Below are positions 30,813 through 41,572 of a DNA stretch of 64,000 bases, piece after piece. This stretch comes from Epithemia pelagica. Taxonomy: Eukaryota > Bacillariophyta > Bacillariophyceae > Surirellales > Surirellaceae. The stretch covers positions 2,976,001 to 3,040,000 of the forward strand of contig OX337230.1 in assembly GCA_946965045.2 (NCBI GenBank). The letters are read 5' to 3'. Position 1 is the first letter of the stretch, and every line of letters begins with the position of its first letter. The notes below the pieces were generated by a model. It did not search any database. It saw nothing but the letters and a program-made list of their open reading frames with translations, and had not been told where the DNA came from. The translations under genes were made by a program, and so were the position numbers.

Positions 30813-31992
30813 TTAAAAGGGAGCTTCACTGGTGCACTCTACATCTTCCCCTGTCACCGGGTGACGGAATCGAATGGATTTGGCATGGACACATGTTTTC
30901 ATATCACTGGCAGCAGCAATGGCTTTTTGCAAGTCACTGGACGCACAGTCGGGAGAGGTTTCTGCTACTTGATCGCCATCCAAGCCGCCATTGGGTGCCG
31001 CATCGCCATCCCAGCCATACACGGTATCACCCACGATGGGATGACCAAAGGCTGCACAATGAACATTTAATTGGTGTGTACGACCCGTCACACTCGTCAA
31101 AGTCAAGCGAGTGACAGGAAGATCATCGTTATCATTCAACGTTTCGCGAGCGACAACTTGATAATGAGTCACACTGTCTTTGGGTGCTTCCAACAGTTTC
31201 TTTCCCACCACCAAAGGGTCAAAGTCCAAGAGCGCCTTTTGATGTTCGTCCGTAGACACTCTCATGAACGGAGGGTGTTCATAATCACGCATCAAGGGTA
31301 GGTTGATTAAGCCCTGATCTTTTTCGACATGACCAGCGACCAAACATTCGTATTGTCGTGTAATTTTGCGCGTACGAAACAATGTATTCATTCCGCGATT
31401 ACCAGACATGGTCTTGGCAAAAACTATTAACCCAGATGTGTCCATTCCCAATCTGTGAACAACCATTTGGTTGTAGTTGGCAACTCTGAGGGAGTGACCT
31501 TCCGATTGGCATTTCTGGAACACCGCTTTGGCCAACGAATGTACCCCGTCTTCCCTGGGCCCACACAGTACACCGTTGGGTTTGTTTACTACAATCAAGT
31601 CATCATCTTCATACACGACATCAATATCCTGTCGTACGGAAGCACAATAGTGACGTTAGGTACAAGACAGACACAATCAAGACGATCATCCAATGGGCAT
31701 CACGTACCTCTGAAGCTAGTGCTGGCGAACTAAGATCCTTTGTTCGCAACTTTTCGAGTTGTGCTTCAAGTCGTTTATTCACTTCTTCACTGGAGATTTG
31801 TTCTTGAAGGACAAACCGTTCCGTCGTCTTTGTTCTGTGTTGTTGTGGTTGTTGTCTTTGGTGACGCAAGGGTAATTGAGGAACAAAGGCAGCGACTCCT
31901 CCCATTGGTCGATCTTCCGATGCAATCGCCAACAAAAGAAGAAGAACGAAAAGGTTGGACGACAACGACAACGATATAACCTGGTTTCTCAT
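30813..31992 (-). CDS. RluA-family pseudouridine synthase, probably plastid-targeted
   Basis: Two exons: 31992..31708 and 31628..30813, with a 79-base intron 31707..31629 (GAG|gtacgt ... gacag|GAT) in phase zero; the product is 366 residues. The first exon codes a hydrophobic signal peptide (LFVLLLLLAIAS) and then GGVAAFVPQ, which fits the A-F motif of diatom bipartite plastid presequences. The enzyme part starts VVYEDDDLIVVNKPNGV and has HRLGMDTSGLIVFAK, then TGRTHQLNVHCAAFGHPIVGD, the RluA-family conserved blocks. At the position of the catalytic Asp in HRLD of bacterial RluA/RluD this protein has Gly (HRLG), with an Asp two residues later. It should isomerise uridines in structured RNA, probably organellar rRNA; activity is uncertain because of the Gly. 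Confidence 0.85.
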
Positions 31993-32635
31993 CCTGACAA
32001 AAATTTTGTTCTGCTGATCGTTTCGACGCGAACTCTTGTTGGATATGGATTATATACAACGAGATTACCAAAATTGGTTGATTTGCGAACACAAACTTGG
32101 GCTCGGCTCAGTTGGATTGAGTTAGTCAGTTTTGGATTGGTTTTTCGCAAGGCGCTCTCAGCTCTTCCCGTGCTGATGTTGTTGTTAATGCTGTTGATGG
32201 ATGAGTGATTTGGATGGAGGTGGATGCCAACACACAACCAAAACCAGAACTACGCAAGAGAGAGAGAGAGTGTGTGTGTCTTCTGGTTCGGGTGAGTGAG
32301 CGATCTGACTCACCTACAATGGTTGGTATTTGTTATTTGTATCCGCGCGGAACTCTGTGTGGTCTCCAAGCTCCAACTTAAAAAATTGGATGTATGTCAG
32401 ACGGCATGTCAAACGCGACTAAGACGTTGACACCAAAGTTCTTCGGCAATCTGTTCCAGATTATTCGTCTTTAAGTCGCATAACATAATCTTTTTGGTCG
32501 CATATAGGAGAACCGCCCACCACCACGTACGAGGCTCATTTCTGTGTCACCTTTCTCGACCGTATCCACATCTTTCAACCATCAAGTTCTCCCTTGAGAG
32601 ACGACTGAAGAATGCATTAACGGTGTAATGGAAGA
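31993..32635. other. Divergent promoter region
   Basis: Lies between the minus-strand pseudouridine synthase and the plus-strand HCF101 gene, both predicted to be plastid proteins. It contains a GA/GT dinucleotide run at 32257..32280. Open frames here are antisense leaders. Confidence 0.5.
32257..32280. repeat. (GA)n(GT)n microsatellite
   Basis: About seven GA followed by five GT units. Confidence 0.85.
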
Positions 32636-34447
32636 ATGAGATCAGTAGAAATTTTCGCTCTTTCGCTTTTCCACCTTATTGCAACGTGCCAAAGGACGGC
32701 TGGTTTCATCCAGCCCTCGTTCTACTACAAGGCTCATCATCCTCCTGCATCATGCATCACGACAAGGTTGTCGTGTGCGTCGTTCAAGGTGGAGGAAACG
32801 GACGTGACAGAGGCGACTACGACACCAGAACCACTGGCGATTCCAACCGAATGGAGGGGTGAAGTGTTGTCTCAGTTACGAAATGTCATTGATCCAGATT
32901 TGGGGGCTGATATTGTGACATTGGGATTTGTCCAAAATCTCCATCTCGATGAAGAAGGCCGAACCTTGTCGTTTGATGTGGAATTGACCACACCAGCGTG
33001 TCCAGTCAAGGACCAATTTGCCGAAAGCTGTGAGAGTTTAGTCAAGGACTTGCCATGGACGTCGCAGTTGGATGTGCAAGTGACCATGACAGCGCAAGCA
33101 ACGGTACGAGAAACAGATACCTTTGGCATGCGACAAATTGGTTCTGTGATTGCCGTTTCGTCCTGCAAGGGTGGTGTAGGCAAGTCGACAACGGCCGTCA
33201 ATTTAGCCTTTGCCTTGCAATCCCTGGGTGCACGCGTTGGCATCTTTGATGCTGATGTCTATGGTCCCTCATTGCCGACCATGGTTACACCCGACGACGA
33301 CGTGGTCCGCTTTGTGGGTCGTCAAATTGCACCCTTGCAACGAAATGGCGTTCGTCTCATGTCGTTTGGCTATGTCAATGATGGTTCGGCCGTCATGCGA
33401 GGGCCCATGGTAACGCAACTTCTCGATCAATTCTTGTCGGTGACGCATTGGGGAGCCTTGGACTATTTGATTATTGACATGCCACCGGGAACGGGAGATA
33501 TTCAATTGACCTTGACGCAGCGACTTAATATAACGGCCGCTGTCATTGTCACTACCCCACAAGAGTTGTCCTTTGCCGATGTTGTTCGAGGAGTCGAAAT
33601 GTTTGATACAGTCAATGTTCCATCTGTGGCGGTCGTGGAGAATATGGCCTACTACGAGGTGGAAAAGAGACCGTACGATATCGACCCCGACGAACTCAAG
33701 GCAGCTCTGGCAGGAAAACTCAAAGAAGCCAATATCCTGGACAATGAAAGTGATTCCGAAAGCTCATCATCAAAGATTAAGGAATTGTCCAGTGACCTCG
33801 CCCAAGTGGTGATGGAGAAACTCCAAAGGAAGGAACCGAGTACAACCGACAAGGAGAAGATTCAAATTTTTGGATCGGGTCACAAGAAGCGATTATCGAA
33901 TCAATATGGTATTGAACATACATTTTCGGTTCCCTTGCTGGACCGAATTGCTGCCAATGGAGACTCAGGGCAGCCATTTGTGTTGGAACACCCCGACAGC
34001 CCACAGGCATCCATTTACGCCGACTTGGCCAAGGCTGTTGTGACGGAAGTGGCCAAGGTCAAGTATTCGGGTAAACTCGAACGACCCAGTGTTGTGTATG
34101 ATAAGGACAGACATGAAATTGTCGTGGAAGGACTCGGTCCAGCGATTGCCCCGGGCCAACACAGCGTGGATCGCATGTCCCCCGCCGACTTGAGAAGGGC
34201 TTGTCGATGTGCGCTTTGTGTCGAAGAATTGACGGGTCGACAGATCTTGATTCCTTCCATGATTTCCGAAGATGTCAAACCCCTGCGTATGAACCCAACC
34301 GGAAACTATGCCTTATCTGTCGATTGGTCCGACGGTCATCGATCGCTCTACCCCTACCGACAACTGAAATCCTTGCTTTCGGATCCAGAGTCAGATGCCA
34401 CGGCATCTTCACAGTCCCCTACTTCTGACAAAGTTGTATCGGTCTAA
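32636..34447 (+). CDS. HCF101: HCF101-like plastid Fe-S cluster carrier (Mrp/NBP35 family)
   Basis: 603 residues from the ATG at 32636. Domain order is that of plastid HCF101, which assembles 4Fe-4S clusters for photosystem I: an N-terminal signal-like region with TAGFIQPS, a MIP18/DUF59 domain (about 75-150) with LTTPACPVKDQF, a ParA/Mrp P-loop ATPase (about 165-460), and a C-terminal DUF971 domain (about 480-595). The deviant P-loop is SCKGGVGKST near residue 177, followed by FDADVYGPSLPT and DMPPGTGDIQLTL. Compared with plant HCF101 there is an insertion of about 70 residues after VENMAYYEVE, where plants have a Cys-containing CHFDADG segment. DUF971 keeps CRCALCVEELTG. The presequence suggests plastid import. 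Confidence 0.92.
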   Translation: MRSVEIFALSLFHLIATCQRTAGFIQPSFYYKAHHPPASCITTRLSCASFKVEETDVTEATTTPEPLAIPTEWRGEVLSQLRNVIDPDLGADIVTLGFVQNLHLDEEGRTLSFDVELTTPACPVKDQFAESCESLVKDLPWTSQLDVQVTMTAQATVRETDTFGMRQIGSVIAVSSCKGGVGKSTTAVNLAFALQSLGARVGIFDADVYGPSLPTMVTPDDDVVRFVGRQIAPLQRNGVRLMSFGYVNDGSAVMRGPMVTQLLDQFLSVTHWGALDYLIIDMPPGTGDIQLTLTQRLNITAAVIVTTPQELSFADVVRGVEMFDTVNVPSVAVVENMAYYEVEKRPYDIDPDELKAALAGKLKEANILDNESDSESSSSKIKELSSDLAQVVMEKLQRKEPSTTDKEKIQIFGSGHKKRLSNQYGIEHTFSVPLLDRIAANGDSGQPFVLEHPDSPQASIYADLAKAVVTEVAKVKYSGKLERPSVVYDKDRHEIVVEGLGPAIAPGQHSVDRMSPADLRRACRCALCVEELTGRQILIPSMISEDVKPLRMNPTGNYALSVDWSDGHRSLYPYRQLKSLLSDPESDATASSQSPTSDKVVSV

Positions 34448-34541
34448 CTGAAATCTCTAGAATGCGCAATTTACGTGTCATGACTCTACAAAATGTTCAA
34501 ATCGTCTCTCGTCCGCTCCGTATAGGCAAGTCAGGTCCCTC

Positions 34542-34952
34542 TTACGGTCCAATGTAGTGACGTTTACAAAACTCGACAATTCGTTGTGTAGCTGTTTGGA
34601 GCGTTGGAGCAGGAGCACAAAAAACGAGGCGAAATGCGTTTGGGATACCAAAGCAAGATCCGGGAAGGACAAAGACATTTTCTTCTTGCAGCAAGCGTCG
34701 ACTCCATTCTTCTCCGGGTGTCGTATCGTGGTCAAGCTTCTGGGGCTGCGACTGCGACGGATCCTCTTCCAACAACGACCATGACTTGTTGAGAAAATCA
34801 AAGGAACTGGGATCAAATCGCACCATACTGTACATGGCTCCCTGTGCATTGGACACGACCAGTCCTGGAGCGTTGGCAAATTCTTTTCCCAAGAGTTTGG
34901 CATTGTCACGCAAGGTTTGTCGCATACCAACTTGCCAGGTTGTCATCTCCAC

Positions 34953-35023
<71 letters not shown>

Positions 35024-36481
35024 CTGTGGCGGCGGTCAAGATTTGGACGGCCATGGCTTGTGCCGGATGAGAGGCACCCAAGACAATTTGTGCCAATTGT
35101 TTGGCTCCGTGTTCCACGGGTGCCAAGGATTGATGCACATTGTCGTAAAAGACGGCCCATCCGACCCGCCAACCGGGCACCAAAAACTGCTTGCCAATGC
35201 CACTGCAGGTAATCACGGGAACGCTGGCCGTCGGTAGCGTCTCGGGTCCAGTGTGGTGGTTGTTGGGGGGGTATGGTGCCGCCGCAGCAGCGACATTGGC
35301 CAAGGGGATAAAGGGGCGTGAGGGTAGATAGGTCAAGTCCCCATAAATCTCATCGGCCACAATAGGCATGCGACACACCTGACATGTGTCCACGATTTGA
35401 CGCAAATGCTTACAACTGTACACGGCACCGGTAGGATTGGATGGATTGTTGACCACCATGCCTCGAATGGGTCCAACCACCTGCTCGTCGTGTCCTTGTA
35501 CCAATGTCTGCACATGGTCCAAATCCACTTGCCACTCCTGGTCGGGCAAGAGTCGATAGGGCAATACATGAGCTCCCATGGATTCGGCAATCACTTGATA
35601 GAGCGGGAATCCCGGATTGGGAACCAACAAGTAGGTTCCTGGATCCAACAAGGCACGCAGAGCCAAGTCCAAGGCACCGGAACATCCCGACGCCACCACC
35701 ACTTGATTGGCGGATACCGGTCGACCAGGGACCCGTACCAACTCTCCTCCTCCTCCTCCTCCTCCTCCTCCTCCTCCTCCTCCATGGCGGGTGCTGGCCG
35801 TAGTCGTGGTGTCCAAATGCCACTGTGAATGATGATGGGCAATGGCTTGACGGAGACGGTGGGTCCCCAACGCATTGACATAGCCCGCCGTGGTTTGCAA
35901 CCACATGTGACTAGTATCCGACTGCTGTTGGGGGACCAAAATGGGACAGGGCTCAAAATTGGGACTCGAGGTTGGATCGCCAAGCTGTAGTAGGAAGGCA
36001 AAAGACACGAATTGGCAGCGTGTGGTTAGAGTGGACGTAAAGCTGCTGCGGCAATTTTCCTGTCACGCAATGATAGTTTGTTCCCTACTAAAGACAAAGG
36101 GTTACGTACGGCCAGGGAAATAAATTCTGGTTGGGGATCCCGTTCCTGTTGATGGTGGCCATTGGATCCTCCATTGTTGTGATGCCTGGCTAGAATGGGA
36201 TCTACCACGGCACGAATGGGATTGCGCGTTCGTTGGGACTCTTGCGAAGCCGGCAAGACATGCCATGGAGTCTCGTCCGGAAACGACGCTCCTGCTTCCT
36301 CTAGGAGAGGCTCTGCATAGAAAATGATCGTTTTGTCCTCTTTCTCCTTCTCTTGGTGTTCCTTGTGGCGGTGGTCCTCAATGGATGGAATTTCCGGTGC
36401 AACGAGAACCACCGATTGAGGGGACGAGCAGGCCTGATAGGGCGCAAGAGACGACGAAAACGACTGCGTTGTTGTTGTCAT
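34542..36481 (-). CDS. Tyrosine/alanine-type class I aminotransferase (PLP)
   Basis: Two exons: 36481..36110 and 35984..34542, with a 125-base intron 36109..35985 (gtacgt ... ctacag). Joining gives ISLA|LGDPT, matching the start of the tyrosine aminotransferase fold; the product is about 604 residues. The ATG at 36481 is preferred; an in-frame ATG at 36718 would extend it. Conserved parts are VVASGCSGALDLAL, NNPSNPTGAVY, VADEIYGDLTY and the PLP-lysine motif SGIGKQFLVPGWRVGW, closest to tyrosine aminotransferases. Two homopolymer inserts occur: about 13 Gly near the N-terminal third and about 24 Ser before the C-terminal domain. It should transfer amino groups from an amino acid to 2-oxoglutarate or pyruvate; substrate not determined. 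Confidence 0.88.
34954..35020. repeat. (GAC)n trinucleotide tract coding poly-Ser
   Basis: About 22 perfect GAC units on the plus strand, read as TCG serine codons in the minus-strand aminotransferase. The uniform codon marks replication slippage rather than selection on protein sequence. Confidence 0.92.
35744..35783. repeat. (TCC)n trinucleotide tract coding poly-Gly
   Basis: About 13 perfect TCC units on the plus strand, giving GGA glycine codons in the aminotransferase, within the loop before ELVRVPGRPV. Confidence 0.92.
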
Positions 36482-37144
36482 GGTGAAAAAGACTCTGTGT
36501 CCCGCTCTGTGGGACACGACGACAAAGGATGATTGCTTCGCGTCGCGTTTCGAACAATGTTTCAAACCTAGAAATGACACTCCTCGACAACCAACAGTGT
36601 CAAGATACGAACAAAGATCTAAAACACTTGATCCTTTCACAGGAGGAACCAAAAAAACATTCTTGTCACCCAAAGTTCTGTTTGGGATTTGGGACTTCTC
36701 GAGATGAGAACGATTCATTGTTCGACTCGCACCGCGACTGCACACAGAATATCCTGGCAGTCTCTGCGAGTGCTCCGATTCATGGGAAGTCTTACACCTT
36801 GCCTGAGAGATATTATGTCTTTTATCGAAAAAGATAGCAATCTGTAACTATCAGTACCGATGGGGTTTGTGGGGCAGTGGAAGGAACAACAGCTTCTCAA
36901 AGACCACCTGCTTCTCATTTTCTTTGTTCTCATCACGAAGGAAGGAGTGGAGAGTTGAGAATTCTATGAAATCAACGTGTCGCTTTCCAAGGAAGAAGAG
37001 AGATTGTTTGTGTCATCCTTGTTGTCATCACCTCATCATCCACTCTTTGGGGCATTGTTTTTGTTTGCGTCGCACAACAAACATCCAAAGAAGAGCCACA
37101 AAGAAGAGCCACACGAGTCGGAGTCAAGTCCAGACTCCGTCACC
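36482..37144. other. Divergent promoter between aminotransferase and MCC alpha
   Basis: Leader and promoter region for both genes. The frame continues upstream of each chosen ATG, so either N-terminus could be somewhat longer. No other gene seen. Confidence 0.5.
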
Positions 37145-39715
37145 ATGATTCCATTTCTGGCTCGCCGCAGTGAGGCGTCAGGAAAGCATGCCCTTGTACG
37201 ATGGAACATTTCCAAGCCGGATGGTGGTCGTCGTCAGAGATATTGGTCGACGCACAACAGGGCATGGAAATCCATGAGGACAACAGCCACAAGAACAGCA
37301 ACAAGACACCGACACTTTTCTTCGACTAGTGTGGCACCCCAAGCATTCTTGCCACAACAACAACACGAGGAGGATCGTCCACCACCGGCCTTGTCCAAAG
37401 TGTTGGTGGCCAATCGTGGCGAAATTGCCTGTCGCGTCATTCGTACCTGTCGGCAGTGGGGCATTCCTACCGTGGCCATTTACAGTAAAGCCGATGGACC
37501 GTCCGCCTTGCATGCGCAAATGGCCGATGAAGCATACTTGATTGGAACCGGCCCGACACCGGCCGAATCCTATTTGCGACACGACGATATTTTGGACTTG
37601 GCCCAACGTGTGGGTGTGCATGCCATTCATCCGGGCTATGGTTTCTTGTCCGAAAATGCCACCTTTGCCCAACGCATTCAACAAATCAACCAAAGCTCTG
37701 CCAGCAATGACAACAACAACACGAATGGACTCGTGTTTATTGGTCCCCCACCGTCGGCCATTCATGCCATGGGAAGCAAATCCGAAGCCAAGGCCATTAT
37801 GGACGAGGCGGGTGTCCCCACGACACCTGGCTTTTACGACACGACCACACCGGCCGACGAGCCGCAAAATGTGGACCAATTACGTCAACGGGCGGTCGAA
37901 ATTGGATTCCCCGTCCTCATCAAGGCCGTCCTGGGGGGTGGGGGCAAGGGGATGCGGTTGGTGTGGAAGGAATCCGACTTTGAGTCCAGTTTGGAATCTT
38001 GTCAACGAGAAGCGGCCGCCGCCTTTGGAAACAATCACGTCTTGTTGGAAAAGTACTTGGTGCGACCTCGTCATGTCGAAGTCCAAGTTGTCGCCGATGC
38101 CCATGACCATGTCGTCTCCTTGTACGAACGAGATTGTAGTTTGCAACGACGGCATCAAAAAATTATTGAAGAAGCACCAGCCTCCGATTTGCCCATGGCG
38201 GTGCGTCGGAAATTGGGTGCCATGGCACGTCGGGCCGCACAAGCGGTGGGCTATGTCAATGCTGGAACGGTGGAATTTTTGCTCGACACGAGCACCGTCG
38301 AGTCTGTTTTGTCGTCGTCCTCCAACAACGACAACGACACCCAAATGCCCTCGTTTTATTTTTGCGAAATGAATACCCGATTGCAAGTGGAACACCCCAT
38401 TACCGAAGCCATTACGGGGATTGATTTGGTCGAATGGCAATTGCGTGTGGCGGCCGGCGAAGTCTTGCCCATTGTGGAGTCCGAGGACATTGCATGCGTG
38501 GGTCATGCCTTTGAAGCTCGCATTTATGCCGAACAACCGACGCGACACTTTTTGCCCGCCACGGGTCATGTCTGGCATCATGCACCACCGATTGGTACAA
38601 CTACGAATACGACAGCCTCGGCCACGACAACAACGACGACGCCACCCGTACGAGTGGACACGTCGATTCAAACGGGTCATGACGTTTCCGTCTACTACGA
38701 TCCCATGATTTCCAAATTAATTGTGCATGGCCCCACACGAACACAAGCCTTGAATCGCTTGATTCAAGCCCTACGACAGTACGAAATTGCTGGTGTGTCC
38801 ACCAATATAGACTTTTTGATTCAATGTGCGAAGCATCCCACCTTTGCGCAAGCCGGTGCCGTCACGACCGGATTTTTGGACGATTTTGGGTCCGATTTGA
38901 AGTTGGATCCCATACAATGGGAACACGAGCAATTGGCACCGCCCCTGGGACAAGCGGTGGGAACCTATGCCGCTCTCTTGTATCTGGAACAACGACGCAA
39001 CACTGTCAATGGAACGAACGAAGGTTCTTCCAATCATCCCTGGTCTTCCTCACAAGGCTCGTGGCGACTGGGTGGAAAGGCAGGACGTGCACGACGGATT
39101 CTGGAACGAATCAGCTCCACCGGACAAGAAGACGGCGGTGGCAATGAAATTGAATGCCTTTCGAATCCCGATGGATCCTTTGACATTCAAGTCGGTCCTA
39201 CCAAAGGGGGTGACAAGGAAGACGACTCTCCCCAACAATTCCACATTACCGGTGGCTTTGTCGACGATACGGGACATGACATGACAGTCATCATTGACGG
39301 AAGCCAAACGATACGTCTCACCTGCGTACTCCGAGAAGAAAAGGGACACATTTTGATTCACATGTGGCCCAAAAATCTACCCTCGGATTATGCTTGGGAG
39401 ATACGATTGGAGAATCCCTATGCGCCAGAGGCAGTGGCCCGAATGACCAGTCGTCTGGGCGATTCCGCAGGAACGTCAACCACATTGGCCACGAGTGGAC
39501 TAGTCAAGGCTCCCATGCCAGGAAAGATTGGACGCATCCTTCATGACACGGGTAGTCCTGTCACCAAAGGTGATACTGTCTTGGTAATGGAAGCCATGAA
39601 AATGGAACATGCCATTAAAGCCACCATGGACGGTACTCTGGAACAGGTCTATCACAAGGTTGGAGATGTAGTGGGAGCCGATGAAGTCCTATTTGAACTT
39701 GGAGCAGGCCAATAG
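37145..39715 (+). CDS. MCCA: Methylcrotonyl-CoA carboxylase alpha (biotin) subunit, mitochondrial
   Basis: 856 residues from the ATG at 37145 (CACCATGA). The first 70 residues are Arg/Ser-rich with few acids (RRQRYW, RTTATRTATRHRHFSS), typical of a mitochondrial presequence. Biotin carboxylase starts at about residue 84 (KVLVANRGEIACRVIR) and shows IHPGYGFLSENATFA, FIGPPPSAIHAMGSK, the ATP-grasp loop GGGGKGM (about 264) and MNTRLQVEHPITE. The biotinyl domain ends the protein with MEAMKMEH; the biotin lysine is about K819. FIGPPPSAI and GGGGKGMRLV favour MCC over propionyl-CoA or pyruvate carboxylase. It acts in leucine breakdown, carboxylating 3-methylcrotonyl-CoA with a beta subunit not in this window. 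Confidence 0.93.
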   Translation: MIPFLARRSEASGKHALVRWNISKPDGGRRQRYWSTHNRAWKSMRTTATRTATRHRHFSSTSVAPQAFLPQQQHEEDRPPPALSKVLVANRGEIACRVIRTCRQWGIPTVAIYSKADGPSALHAQMADEAYLIGTGPTPAESYLRHDDILDLAQRVGVHAIHPGYGFLSENATFAQRIQQINQSSASNDNNNTNGLVFIGPPPSAIHAMGSKSEAKAIMDEAGVPTTPGFYDTTTPADEPQNVDQLRQRAVEIGFPVLIKAVLGGGGKGMRLVWKESDFESSLESCQREAAAAFGNNHVLLEKYLVRPRHVEVQVVADAHDHVVSLYERDCSLQRRHQKIIEEAPASDLPMAVRRKLGAMARRAAQAVGYVNAGTVEFLLDTSTVESVLSSSSNNDNDTQMPSFYFCEMNTRLQVEHPITEAITGIDLVEWQLRVAAGEVLPIVESEDIACVGHAFEARIYAEQPTRHFLPATGHVWHHAPPIGTTTNTTASATTTTTTPPVRVDTSIQTGHDVSVYYDPMISKLIVHGPTRTQALNRLIQALRQYEIAGVSTNIDFLIQCAKHPTFAQAGAVTTGFLDDFGSDLKLDPIQWEHEQLAPPLGQAVGTYAALLYLEQRRNTVNGTNEGSSNHPWSSSQGSWRLGGKAGRARRILERISSTGQEDGGGNEIECLSNPDGSFDIQVGPTKGGDKEDDSPQQFHITGGFVDDTGHDMTVIIDGSQTIRLTCVLREEKGHILIHMWPKNLPSDYAWEIRLENPYAPEAVARMTSRLGDSAGTSTTLATSGLVKAPMPGKIGRILHDTGSPVTKGDTVLVMEAMKMEHAIKATMDGTLEQVYHKVGDVVGADEVLFELGAGQ

Positions 39716-40519
39716 TAGTAATAGGAGCTATAGCGATAAATCAGTGGCGCTCTTATCCACAAACAAGCATGAGACGAATGAACCCTTTGGGGATGTGGTC
39801 GAGTAGAAGAAGATTGCTCTACTACTCCGAAACGACGAATCCCTTTTGTCGACGGCTAGTCCTTGTACGAAGAGATGCCTTCTTTCAACATCCGATTGAA
39901 GTCCAAGCATGTATCTTCTTTTCGTCCTCTAGAACGGAACCACTTCCGAAAAGCCATCATCTAATTCTACTACTCCTAGGATCTATTCCATGTGGGAGTA
40001 GGTAGATTTTGAGGATATAGGTAGCTCGTCGAGATGTCGCAGCACGAATCTGGGTAATTCGTGTTTATAGGAGTAATTTATAATTCTCTACTAAGAGGAC
40101 TGTAAGCGGATGCGTAATACTTATACCTTTGTGACGTCACATAAATTTTCAAGTTCTGTTCTGCTTATAACCAGCTTGATTCGAGATATTGGAACACGTA
40201 AGTGCCACGTAGCACCATGTGATTCCCTCCAATTAAAGCCTTCGATCCACCTGCTCTTTCGCGATTGTTTTATGACGACGTCGTCTGTCGATTGATCGCT
40301 ATTCCGAAAAAGACACGTCGTCATTAGTCATCTATTCCAGATTGTATTCCCTCCAATCTCTTTGCGCTTTGCGCCTTTCACCTTTTCGAGACCTGGACTT
40401 GGATTTGGATACCCTCTTTCATAATCGGTGATGACAAACTGGTGACAAGAGCGCAAGTTCTGAAATCCCACCATTAACCGCCCCTTCACGATTATTCAAG
40501 AGACATTACAGCCAACACC
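39716..40519. other. Intergenic, promoter of the first DGAT2
   Basis: No supported gene. The frames at 39728..40005 and 40110..40324 look random. A CRE-type palindrome is present at 40131. Confidence 0.5.
40131..40140. promoter_or_regulatory. CRE-type palindrome GTGACGTCAC
   Basis: A perfect 10-base palindrome with the TGACGTCA bZIP core, about 380 bases before the first DGAT2 ATG. TGACGT cores act in CO2/cAMP-responsive promoters of diatoms. One site can occur by chance, so this is only a candidate. Confidence 0.3.
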
Positions 40520-41572
40520 ATGGGCGCCGGAGGCAAGGAAATGACGTTGGCCACGACGGTCCAGACGCAATCCAAAGAATCCATCAATGACTCTTTGTCG
40601 TCGTTTGGAGAGATTCAACGATCCACATCCTGGCATACCTTTGTTCTTGCCACGATCGCCCTACCTACCGTCTCTATGTTACTGGGTGTGGCTATTTTTG
40701 CCATTTTGTTGGTGGTGAGTCCAACCTGGCTTCGAACCGTTTTGGTAGCCTATCTCGTGTATGTGGCCATTGACTCGACGCCCACCAGAGGCGGTTGGAC
40801 ATGGATGAATCTTCAATCCAAACTGGTGGAAGATTTGTTTCGTCGCTTTTGCCTTTACAACGCATTGGCTGCCTACTTCCCGGTCCAATTGGTCAAAACA
40901 GCCGAGCTTCCTCCAGAAAAAGGACCCTATATTTTGGCCTACCATCCTCATGGTGTGATTGGTGTGGGCGCTGTTGGGGGATTGCTTTCAAATGCTACCG
41001 ATTTTGATGTCAAGTTTCCAGGCCTACCACGACGTGTCGCCACACTGAACCTTGTCTTTCTTGTTCCCATTCTCCGAGACTTGTTGTTGCTCATGGGTTG
41101 GATCTCGGTTCACAAGTCCGCCCTGACCAAGACACTGAAACGCGGAGAGTCCGTCGTCTTGTTGCCTGGAGGTGCCTCGGAAGCCATGCTTGCCAAACCA
41201 GGGACATTTGAGTTGTTTCTGAACCAAAGAAAGGGCTTTATCAAGTTGGCTCTGCAAAATAAGGCGTCGATTGTGCCCGTGTTGGGCTTTGGAGAGAATG
41301 ATGCCTTTTCCGTCTATGTTCCTGAGGAGGGTACATGGACGGCTAGGGTGCAAAAGCATTTTTACAAACTGACCTCCTTTACGCTTCCTCTCATGAAGTC
41401 ACCCTTTGCACAACGCAACCCGGTTCATGTCGTGGTTGGCAAGCCGGTCGAGTTCGATCCCAAGCAGACTGTGGATGAATGTCATGCGCAATATATTCAG
41501 GCTGTGACCGACCTATACAATCGAAACAAGGCTCAGTATGGCCATGGTCATATTGCTCTTGACATTCAATAG
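40520..41572 (+). CDS. DGAT2: Diacylglycerol O-acyltransferase type 2 (DGAT2), copy 1
   Basis: 350 residues, single exon. DGAT2 makes triacylglycerol from diacylglycerol and acyl-CoA at the endoplasmic reticulum. Hydrophobic segments span about residues 41-85. The catalytic YHPHGVIGVG block has HPHG at 142-145; later come FPGLPRRVATLN, LLPGGASEAM and RKGFIKLAL, all DGAT2 signatures. HVVVGKPVEF lies near the C-terminus. The length matches the family. It is followed in the same direction by a second DGAT2 435 bases downstream. Confidence 0.94.
   Translation: MGAGGKEMTLATTVQTQSKESINDSLSSFGEIQRSTSWHTFVLATIALPTVSMLLGVAIFAILLVVSPTWLRTVLVAYLVYVAIDSTPTRGGWTWMNLQSKLVEDLFRRFCLYNALAAYFPVQLVKTAELPPEKGPYILAYHPHGVIGVGAVGGLLSNATDFDVKFPGLPRRVATLNLVFLVPILRDLLLLMGWISVHKSALTKTLKRGESVVLLPGGASEAMLAKPGTFELFLNQRKGFIKLALQNKASIVPVLGFGENDAFSVYVPEEGTWTARVQKHFYKLTSFTLPLMKSPFAQRNPVHVVVGKPVEFDPKQTVDECHAQYIQAVTDLYNRNKAQYGHGHIALDIQ

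Noticed and set aside
35410-35904. Arg-rich minus frame inside the aminotransferase
   Set aside because: Alternative-frame reading of the (TCC)n tract and the enzyme exon.
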